DNA of 20,862 nt from Candidatus Gastranaerophilales bacterium. Lineage in GTDB: Bacteria > Cyanobacteriota > Vampirovibrionia > Gastranaerophilales > Gastranaerophilaceae. The stretch is from the NCBI GenBank assembly GCA_905235825.1, contig CAJONH010000020.1:1-20862 (forward strand), in the 5' to 3' direction. The notes beneath the pieces are model-generated. The model was not told where the DNA came from and did not search any database. It saw nothing but the letters and a program-made list of their open reading frames with translations. Both the position numbers and the translations under genes were made by a program. Positions 16,122 through 20,862 of this stretch are shown here, one piece after another. Within the stretch, counting starts at the first letter, position 1, and every line of letters starts with the position of its first letter.

Positions 16122-16152
16122 AAAAAAAGCCTGAAACATATCTGTTTCAGGC
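16122..16152 (-). terminator. Intrinsic terminator of the U32 gene pair
   Basis: A perfect 10-bp stem, GCCTGAAACA (16129-16138) with TGTTTCAGGC (16143-16152), is followed on the minus strand by seven T. It lies 27 bp after the stop of the first U32 gene and closes the unit that may begin at 19472. Confidence 0.92.
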
Positions 16153-16178
16153 ACGTAAATATAGTTATTATATTTTAG

Positions 16179-17276
16179 TTATATTTTTAATAAATTTTTT
16201 TTTATTTTTTCCGAACATTGATTGCAGTAATTGCATTCAACTCCGCACAGGCTTGTGCATAAATGCCCTTTTTTTACAAAATGTTTGATATTAGGAAGCA
16301 GATTTTTTATATCCTTTATTTTAAATTTATTAAAGTATCGGTCGCCGCCTATATGATGAATTATTGAATTTATCGGTTCTTCTTCAATATTTTTTACGTT
16401 ATCAACACCTTTTAAATAGAGTAAATAAGAATTTACACTTTTATTCATATCCCTTTTAAAATCTTCCCTTCCTGCAAGTTTAAATTTATTTATTCCGATT
16501 TTACCGTATTCTTCTATCTCCCACGGATAGATTATCTGCGACTTACAAAGATATAAAAGCGGATTTTTTTGTATTGTTTTTCCGCACAAATGTCCGTAAA
16601 CTCCGTAAGACAATCTCTCGTGCGGAGCTTCAAATTCAATTCCCATAATCTCGCAGCTGTGGTCAAATCTTAAAGAACATCCGCCTATGCATCCTTCATT
16701 TACCATTAATTCAATATCAATAAACGGATTTGATTTTTTTATGTTATAAAGCAGTTTAAAATTTTTGTTGACATCGTGAGAAGGAACTATCTGCTTAACT
16801 TCAGGATGTATTTGTATAAAATGCTGATATTCTTTTATTAATTTATATTCAAAACTTGTTGATGCATATAAAGTGAAATACCTGTACTTTCTTGCTATAT
16901 AAGATAAAAGTTTATGATTTGATATTCTTAATTTATTTACCCCTATCAAATGAAGCTCATTTAAAAGAATGTGCAATTTTTCAAGTTCCTGCTTGAATGA
17001 GTCAGTTTCAACAGGCAGATTTTTAGGATTATTCAAGTTATAAATAAAATCAACACCTTTATCTAAACTGTATTTAATTAAATCTTTCCAATAATTAAAA
17101 TCGGAATGCTCCGTAAAATCATTTCTGTATTGCTCATATATTGTAAATAATTCACACGTGGAAGGCAGAGAGAAATAAAAACTCGTTATTTGGCTTTTCT
17201 CAACGTTTTTATTTATATCAAGCAGTTTGTCAATTAAACTTTTATCAAACGGCATCGGAACCGAAAATTGATACAT
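16179..17276 (-). CDS. U32-family (UbiU/UbiV/RlhA-like) Fe-S protein, paralogue A
   Basis: 365 residues; ATG at 17276 has AAAGGAG upstream. The TIM-barrel pattern of family U32 is clear: PMPFDKSLIDKLLDIN near the start, ISNHKLLSYIARKY (118-131), QIVPSHDVNKNFKLL (162-176), MVNEGCIGGC (191-200), YPWEIEEYGKIGINKFKLAGRE (split 250-260 and 261-271). Core cysteines are 196, 200, 208, 231 and 244. Near the C-terminus Cys340, 344, 348, 351 and 354 form C-x3-C-x3-C-x2-C-x2-C, absent from the classical U32 proteins I know. Characterised U32 proteins are Fe-S enzymes of oxygen-independent hydroxylation (ubiquinone, 23S rRNA, tRNA) rather than proteases. Substrate here unknown. It lies 64 bp after paralogue B and is followed by a strong terminator. 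Confidence 0.75.
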   Translation of the reverse strand: MYQFSVPMPFDKSLIDKLLDINKNVEKSQITSFYFSLPSTCELFTIYEQYRNDFTEHSDFNYWKDLIKYSLDKGVDFIYNLNNPKNLPVETDSFKQELEKLHILLNELHLIGVNKLRISNHKLLSYIARKYRYFTLYASTSFEYKLIKEYQHFIQIHPEVKQIVPSHDVNKNFKLLYNIKKSNPFIDIELMVNEGCIGGCSLRFDHSCEIMGIEFEAPHERLSYGVYGHLCGKTIQKNPLLYLCKSQIIYPWEIEEYGKIGINKFKLAGREDFKRDMNKSVNSYLLYLKGVDNVKNIEEEPINSIIHHIGGDRYFNKFKIKDIKNLLPNIKHFVKKGHLCTSLCGVECNYCNQCSEKIKKNLLKI

Positions 17277-17298
17277 CTATTCTCCTTTGTATTTAGTT

Positions 17299-17320
17299 GT
17301 AGGGTAGGCTTTAGCCTGCC
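17299..17320. repeat. Palindromic repeat, TAGACT family, copy 1
   Basis: GTAGGGTAGGCTTTAGCCTGCC; the palindromic part is 17303-17320. It sits in the short gap between the two U32 genes, so it will be in their shared transcript if they form an operon. The centre is GGC-TTTA-GCC where other copies have GAC-TTTA-GTC: both arms changed together, which keeps the stem. Confidence 0.85.
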
Positions 17321-17340
17321 GATATTTTTGATTTTATTTT

Positions 17341-18486
17341 TTAACTCGGAACACAAACAGGCACAGTCATTTTCTTTTCAGCCTCGTTTCTTTTCAAAAA
17401 ATTCGTTTGAATTTTTTCGGCACATTTATAGCAGTATTTGCATTTAACGGCACAATCAGAAGCACAAAGGTGTCCGTACTTTATAAAATGCTTAATATCG
17501 GGTAAATATTTTTTATAATCCTTTACTTTTAATTTATTCAAAACGGGATTGTTCACAAGATGATGAGTAAAATCCGTCAAGGCATACTCCTGAATATTTT
17601 TAATATCATCAATGCCTTTCAAATACATAGTATATCCGTTGACATAGTTTTCAAAATGCTCAAAACCGTCACGACCAACCAATTTAAAATTGGTAATACC
17701 GATTTTAACATATTCTTCAATATCCCACGGAAAGATATGAGTACCTATTACAACGCTTTGAACGGGGTATTTACGAATAACGGGGTTGCAATAGCTTGTT
17801 GCATAACTTCCCGATAAACATATATCATCATTAATTATTTTATGCGTATCTATACTTATGTATTCGTGAAACATTCGGTTAGGACACCCCTGAAGACAGC
17901 CTTCATTGACCATTAATTCTACTTCCATATTAGGATAACGCTGTTTTATATGAGTTAACAGTTTGAAATTTTTGTTTATATCATGAGAAGGAACAATTTG
18001 CTTGACTTCGGGATGAAAAGCAATAAAATTTTGATATTCCCAAATGGTTTTGTATTCTAAAGAAGTTGAAGCCAAAACTTCAAAATCACTGTAGTGTTTA
18101 CCTATGTAGCTCATTAACTGCCCTGCTGCAACTCTTAATTTTTTTACTCCGAGTTTACGAAGTTCCGTTAAAAGAAGTTCCAGTTTTTCTAATTTTTTTG
18201 GGAAATCAGGATTATCAATATCAAGCGGACGGGGAGAATTTAGAAGATAAATAAAATCACAGTTTCGTAAAAGAACGTGTTCTATAAGACGTTTCCAATA
18301 ATCCCACGAGGTATCATTCCACGCAAAATTTCTTGCCTGTTCAAAGCCTGTAAAGACTTCACAACCTCTGGGTACACAGGCATACATGCTTGTAATTGCA
18401 CTTTTTTCCGCTTGATAGTTAATATCAAGAATTTTGTCGATGTCTTCAATTTTATAGGGCATAGGTGCCGAGAATTTGTATTTCAT
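17341..18486 (-). CDS. U32-family Fe-S protein, paralogue B
   Basis: 381 residues; ATG at 18486 follows AAGGA. Same plan as paralogue A, with long shared segments such as HPEVKQIVPSHD (158-169), NKNFKLL, and MVNEGC (192-197). Core cysteines are 197, 201, 223 and 233, the last two in DICLSG and TSYCNP; spacing differs from paralogue A. The C-terminal knuckle Cys341, 345, 349, 352, 355 has exactly the spacing of A, and a further short tail ends VPVCVPS. Tandem unlike U32 proteins recall UbiU-UbiV, which act as a pair. It is downstream of the cysteine-rich small gene on the same strand, with a repeat-rich 550-bp gap in between. Pairing and peptide modification are inference. Confidence 0.75.
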   Translation of the reverse strand: MKYKFSAPMPYKIEDIDKILDINYQAEKSAITSMYACVPRGCEVFTGFEQARNFAWNDTSWDYWKRLIEHVLLRNCDFIYLLNSPRPLDIDNPDFPKKLEKLELLLTELRKLGVKKLRVAAGQLMSYIGKHYSDFEVLASTSLEYKTIWEYQNFIAFHPEVKQIVPSHDINKNFKLLTHIKQRYPNMEVELMVNEGCLQGCPNRMFHEYISIDTHKIINDDICLSGSYATSYCNPVIRKYPVQSVVIGTHIFPWDIEEYVKIGITNFKLVGRDGFEHFENYVNGYTMYLKGIDDIKNIQEYALTDFTHHLVNNPVLNKLKVKDYKKYLPDIKHFIKYGHLCASDCAVKCKYCYKCAEKIQTNFLKRNEAEKKMTVPVCVPS

Positions 18487-18540
18487 ATTGTTTTCCTTAT
18501 GTTTGTATTGAATATTTTGTTATTAAATAAATTTAAGCTG

Positions 18541-18561
18541 CAGGGCAGACTTTAGTCTGCC
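18541..18561. repeat. Palindromic repeat, TAGACT family, copy 2
   Basis: CAGGGCAGACTTTAGTCTGCC; perfect 7-bp arms GGCAGAC and GTCTGCC (18544-18561) around TTTA. It lies 54 bp upstream of the start of U32 paralogue B. Confidence 0.85.
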
Positions 18562-18568
18562 GTTTTAA

Positions 18569-18609
18569 AGATTCTTCACCCCTGAATTGACATCGGGTTC
18601 AGAATGACG
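18569..18609. repeat. Imperfect palindrome of the ATTCTTC...GAATGACG type
   Basis: Begins AGATTCTTCACCCCTGAATT and ends TTCAGAATGACG. The outer parts resemble a widespread bacterial intergenic repeat that reads GATTCTTCG...CAGAATGACG. One copy is seen in this window. Confidence 0.5.
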
Positions 18610-18699
18610 CAGCGTATTTATGTCTGTAATTGCTTCGTCATACTGAGGTAAACAACTATTTGATGCCGAAGTATCTCTTTTGTTTAGACGATTTTCACA

Positions 18700-18966
18700 A
18701 TCGATTTGGTCAAAGTAAGTAGAAACGTCATTAAGCTGCCCGTCATTGCGAGGAGCGATAGCGACGTGGCAATCCGGTCCAGATTTCAATTGTTTATCTT
18801 CCGCATTTTTATTCATAGCTGATTGACTTCGTTTCCCCTTGGATTGCTTCGTCACCTAATGTGCTATTGTTCCTCGCAATGACATGGCAATCGCAATTTA
18901 TTGACGGTACTATCTGCAAAACAGGCTTTAAATATTCTGACCCGATTTTTTCAGCAACATAATCTC
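18700..18966 (-). pseudogene. Block 1: fragment of a TupA-like gene carrying a REP-like pair
   Basis: On the minus strand the right end encodes RDYVAEKIGSEYLKPVLQIV, nearly the same as RNYVAEKIGEEYLKPVLQV in the gene at 19838-20862. Then come two REP-like units in inverted orientation (18841-18892 and 18741-18775). The left end encodes TYFDQID, again as in that gene. A frame shift or stop in the middle breaks the reading frame, and no later TupA-like sequence follows. The right end abuts the palindrome at 18967-18984 exactly. Confidence 0.75.
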
Positions 18967-18984
18967 GGTAGACTAAAGTCTACC
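18967..18984. repeat. Palindromic repeat, TAGACT family, copy 3
   Basis: GGTAGACTAAAGTCTACC, followed by CCTACTGC up to 18992. It joins the TupA-like fragment of block 1 to the segment holding the cysteine-rich gene. Confidence 0.85.
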
Positions 18985-19039
18985 CTACTGCTTAATTTGC
19001 GAGCCAAAAAAAGAAAAAATAAAAAAATGAGGGGCTAAG

Positions 19040-19351
19040 CTACGTGCCGCAGCGATCCAGATAGCCGTACGTGCCACCACCCTCAGAGTAACGGAGACAA
19101 TAGCAAGGCGTAGTGAAATAAAACAGCGAATAACCGTGCTTCGTACACCAGCGAGAACAAGCATCCTGACTGTACAAGCCATGACTCTGGAGCATCTCGC
19201 AGCCGCCGAAGACACTATGGCCCATAAAGTTCGACGACCTGCAACTGCAACTGCCCGTATGCACGCCATCGTTGATACCATCAACTATCGCATCGAAATA
19301 AAGTGTCATTATTTCGTCATCTGACAAACCGTCAATCATTTCAAAATCCAT
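19040..19351 (-). CDS. Cysteine-rich 103-residue protein with RiPP-like leader
   Basis: Start ATG at 19351 with AAAGGAG 6-7 nt upstream; a GTG further up would put the ribosome site inside the gene. Residues 1-29 are acidic, MDFEMIDGLSDDEIMTLYFD then AIVDGINDG, the look of leader peptides of ribosomally made modified peptides. From about residue 34 the protein changes: eight cysteines, many Gly, Ser and Tyr, with SCSCRSS, FGGCEML, ACSRWCTKHGYSLFYF, PCYCLRY and GYLDRCGT. The C-x3-C-x3-GY-x8-C-x-C spacing also resembles part of a WSC domain, but the fit is short. The core (19041-19260) is about 53 percent GC by hand count, against about 25-33 percent around it, and uses codons rare nearby (CGC, GGC, CTC, ACG). 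No signal peptide. It precedes the U32 pair on the same strand. No family recognised. Confidence 0.65.
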   Translation of the reverse strand: MDFEMIDGLSDDEIMTLYFDAIVDGINDGVHTGSCSCRSSNFMGHSVFGGCEMLQSHGLYSQDACSRWCTKHGYSLFYFTTPCYCLRYSEGGGTYGYLDRCGT

Positions 19352-19472
19352 AAATTTCTCCTTTAATACTACAAATGTAACAGTTGACACACAAGAACAG
19401 AGGGCTGCTTAAAATTAATCTGTTCAAGATTTTGTTGTGCAATTTTTTTATGATTGCTTTTCGTTTGTTCAT
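19341..19472 (-). CDS. Possible 43-residue basic peptide overlapping the cysteine-rich gene
   Basis: ATG at 19472 with AAGGA 8 nt upstream. It starts MNKRKAIIKKLHNKILNRLI, continues LSSPLFLCVNCYIC and stops 11 bp inside the cysteine-rich gene, which would allow coupled translation. The basic start followed by a short hydrophobic part is signal-peptide-like but uncertain. A second overlapping frame from ATG at 19486 (starting MKGYKNEQTKSN) is also open but has no ribosome site. Either may be chance. Confidence 0.3.
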   Translation of the reverse strand: MNKRKAIIKKLHNKILNRLILSSPLFLCVNCYICSIKGEIYGF

Positions 19473-19519
19473 TTTTGTATCCTTTCATATAAAATGTTTT
19501 TACATATATCAATATGCTC

Positions 19520-19537
19520 GGTAGACTGAAGTCTACC
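19520..19537. repeat. Palindromic repeat, TAGACT family, copy 4
   Basis: GGTAGACTGAAGTCTACC, followed by CTACTGC as in copy 3. It ends block 2 right after the YFDQID codons. Confidence 0.85.
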
Positions 19538-19545
19538 CTACTGCT

Positions 19546-19738
19546 ATCGATTTGGTCAAAGTAAGTAGAAACGTCATTAAGCTGCCCGTCATTGCAAGGA
19601 GCGATAGCGACGTGGCAATCCAGTCCTGATTTCAATTGTTTATCTTCCGCATTTTTATTCATAGCTAATTGACTTCGTTTCACCTTGGATTGCTTCGTCA
19701 CCTAATGTGCTATTGTTCCTCGCAATGACATGGCAAGT
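19546..19738 (-). pseudogene. Block 2: REP-like pair with a short TupA-like tail
   Basis: Nearly identical to the central part of block 1: two inverted REP-like units (19687-19736 and 19587-19621) around about 65 bp of spacer, then GACGTTTCTACTTACTTTGA and the rest of the codons for YFDQID. The TupA-like YVAEKIG part is absent. The block is bounded by TAGACT-family palindromes on both sides (19520-19537 and 19746-19763). Confidence 0.75.
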
Positions 19739-19745
19739 GAGCAAG

Positions 19746-19763
19746 GGCAGACTTTAGTCTGCC
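19746..19763. repeat. Palindromic repeat, TAGACT family, copy 5
   Basis: GGCAGACTTTAGTCTGCC, 7-bp arms around TTTA, same version as copy 2. It lies 74 bp after the stop of the TupA-like gene, where no other terminator is visible, and might end that transcript. Confidence 0.85.
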
Positions 19764-19837
19764 AAAAATTAAACAGACGTATTAAATTGCGAAACCAAAG
19801 CAGATATTTAATTGTCAATGTACAAATTTTTAAATTA

Positions 19838-20862
19838 TTATATTTCTATCCAACTGCCGAATTTTAAATCATATTCTTCTTTTTTGAATTTTCTAAATCC
19901 GGAAAAAGGAGTAAACGTCATTTCACAAAAATAGGGCTTATTTTTATATACAATCCAATCAACCCTTACGAACTTAAAACCTTCCGATAAGATTTTTGAT
20001 AATACATGCGTTTGTTTTATTATTTCATCTGCATTTACCGGTAAATTCTTTTCATCCGTAGCAAATACATCATCTGTTATATTTAATTCTTCGTCATAAG
20101 CCGAAACCTGTCCGGGATTGTGCATTTTTACGGTATACTTTGGCACTCCGTTAAAACAAAAAACATTTATTTCCTTTGAAAATGCTCTTGCATCTTCTTT
20201 AAACAAAGGTTCAATCAAAATTTTAGGTTCTATACCCTTATATTGCATTTCAAAGCCGTTCCACGGAAAGAACTCCTGTTCAAGCCAGCCTGTCATATTT
20301 CTTTTTACTATATCGAACAATCGTTTGTTTTTTAATAATTCTTCTTTATCACTGATAATGTACTGCCACTTAGAACCATGATTGCACTTCATTACAAAGG
20401 AATTGGGAAGTTTTTCAAAATCAATTTGGTCAAAGTAAGCTGCTACATCATTAAATTTAGGGTGTAAAGCGTCAGTTTTGCCGTCATTGCGAGGCTCAGT
20501 ATCATTTTGAGAGCCGTGGCAATCCAGCTCATTATTCAATTTTATTTCCGAATTTTCATGCACTGCCTTTTGACTTAGTTTCCACTGGATTGCTTCGTCA
20601 CCTAATGTGCTATTGTTCCTCTCAATGACATGGCAATCACAGTTTAATGACGGTATCACCTGCAAAACAGGCTTTAAATATTCCTCTCCGATTTTTTCCG
20701 CTACATAATTGCGCACTTTTATTTTATCGGTTAAATCTCTTTTTAACGGGGTTGCATCATATAATTTTAACCATTGGATTTTTTGATTAAAGGTTTTTAA
20801 ATCACTTTTTTTAGAAAAAATGATATAGGGAACCCGCCTTATGATTATTACTTCCTCAAAAA
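19838..20862 (-). CDS. TupA-like ATP-grasp protein with an in-frame repeat insertion (5' end outside window)
   Basis: Open from the right edge to the stop at 19838, 341 codons visible. The true start is outside; an apparent GTG at 20716 is internal, since TFNQKIQWLKLYD, a family hallmark, lies upstream of it in frame. Then come VRNYVAEKIGEEYLKPVLQV, a foreign stretch of about 65-73 codons, and YFDQIDFEKLPNSFVMKCNH. Relatives go from the first to the second almost directly. The rest is standard for TupA-like ATP-grasp enzymes: KILIEPLF, FKFVRVDWIV, CEMTFTPFSGFRKF and LKFGSWIEI. Such proteins are linked to teichuronopeptide or surface-polymer synthesis, joining an amino acid or similar group with ATP; exact substrate unknown. 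The frame and key segments are intact, so the gene may still work. Confidence 0.85.
   Translation of the reverse strand, partial: FEEVIIIRRVPYIIFSKKSDLKTFNQKIQWLKLYDATPLKRDLTDKIKVRNYVAEKIGEEYLKPVLQVIPSLNCDCHVIERNNSTLGDEAIQWKLSQKAVHENSEIKLNNELDCHGSQNDTEPRNDGKTDALHPKFNDVAAYFDQIDFEKLPNSFVMKCNHGSKWQYIISDKEELLKNKRLFDIVKRNMTGWLEQEFFPWNGFEMQYKGIEPKILIEPLFKEDARAFSKEINVFCFNGVPKYTVKMHNPGQVSAYDEELNITDDVFATDEKNLPVNADEIIKQTHVLSKILSEGFKFVRVDWIVYKNKPYFCEMTFTPFSGFRKFKKEEYDLKFGSWIEI
20438..20656 (-). repeat. REP-like palindromic insertion inside the TupA-like gene
   Basis: About 219 bp (73 codons) with two inverted REP-like units, 20587-20638 and 20481-20525. The motifs are GTCATTGCGAGG and GGCAATCC at one end and GGATTGCTTCGTCACC and GACATGGCAATC at the other. 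The encoded peptide includes CDCHVIERNNSTLGDEAIQ and PRNDGKTDALHPKFNDVAA. Blocks 1 and 2 carry the same pair. The reading frame is kept. Confidence 0.8.

Noticed and set aside
18565..18855. 96-codon minus-strand frame as a real gene
   Set aside because: It is built from repeat units plus a few TupA-like codons, without a ribosome site or other conserved content.
18985..19284. 99-codon minus-strand frame with many Val, Ala and Arg
   Set aside because: Alternative frame of the cysteine-rich gene, produced by its GC-rich core; the other frame has the ribosome site and ordered cysteines.
19369..19701. 110-codon minus-strand frame as a real gene
   Set aside because: Its first half is repeat block 2 and it runs through a palindrome; no ribosome site.
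18541..20638. CRISPR array
   Set aside because: The repeats are palindromic, unevenly spaced and partly coding; there are no regular spacers and no cas genes.

Overview
AT-rich window (most stretches about 25-33 percent GC) from what looks like a gut-type relative of the Cyanobacteria, probably Gastranaerophilales/Vampirovibrionia. The ketol-acid reductoisomerase reads very much like cyanobacterial IlvC, and the rest (no photosynthesis genes, A/T-ending codons, AGGAG-type ribosome sites, TupA-like surface-polymer genes) fits an AT-rich host-associated member of that group. This placement is from memory of protein families, not from a search.

Layout. 1-2925 (minus) is the N-terminal 975 residues of a large DUF4011-type superfamily 1 helicase running off the left edge; it begins with TTG. 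2969-3517 (minus) is an iron-sulfur-type flavodoxin-fold reductase. 3604-4298 is a 645-bp unit bounded by a perfect 50-bp direct repeat of the 5' end of cutA; inside it is a convergent pair that looks like a type I toxin-antitoxin: a 26-residue membrane peptide on the minus strand and a short two-hairpin RNA on the plus strand. 4251-5467 (plus) is cutA overlapping by 4 bp an HExxH metallopeptidase, followed by a convergent GT39-like membrane glycosyltransferase (5455-7101). 7207-9357 holds two convergent genes for soluble relatives of the cytoplasmic domain of FlhA/LcrD, one fused to a DUF4177-like domain. Then ilvC (9471-10469, plus), a GT2 glycosyltransferase, gltX and leuS (all minus).

15867-20862 is the accessory part. 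It holds the 3' remnant of a reverse transcriptase (DGR-like tail), a tandem pair of U32-family Fe-S proteins sharing a five-cysteine C-terminal knuckle, a cysteine-rich 103-residue protein with a RiPP-like leader and a GC-rich core, and a TupA-like ATP-grasp gene. Between them lie at least three families of short palindromic repeats. One of these sits in frame inside the TupA-like gene, and two further blocks nearby carry the same repeat together with pieces of TupA-like coding sequence.

Most interesting hypotheses: (1) a cysteine-rich peptide plus two U32 proteins as a peptide-modifying cassette ending at a strong terminator; (2) a type I toxin-antitoxin unit flanked by direct repeats that restore cutA; (3) free-standing FlhA-C proteins with no membrane domain or flagellar genes in view; (4) coding sequence that tolerates REP-like palindromes and may be copied along with them.
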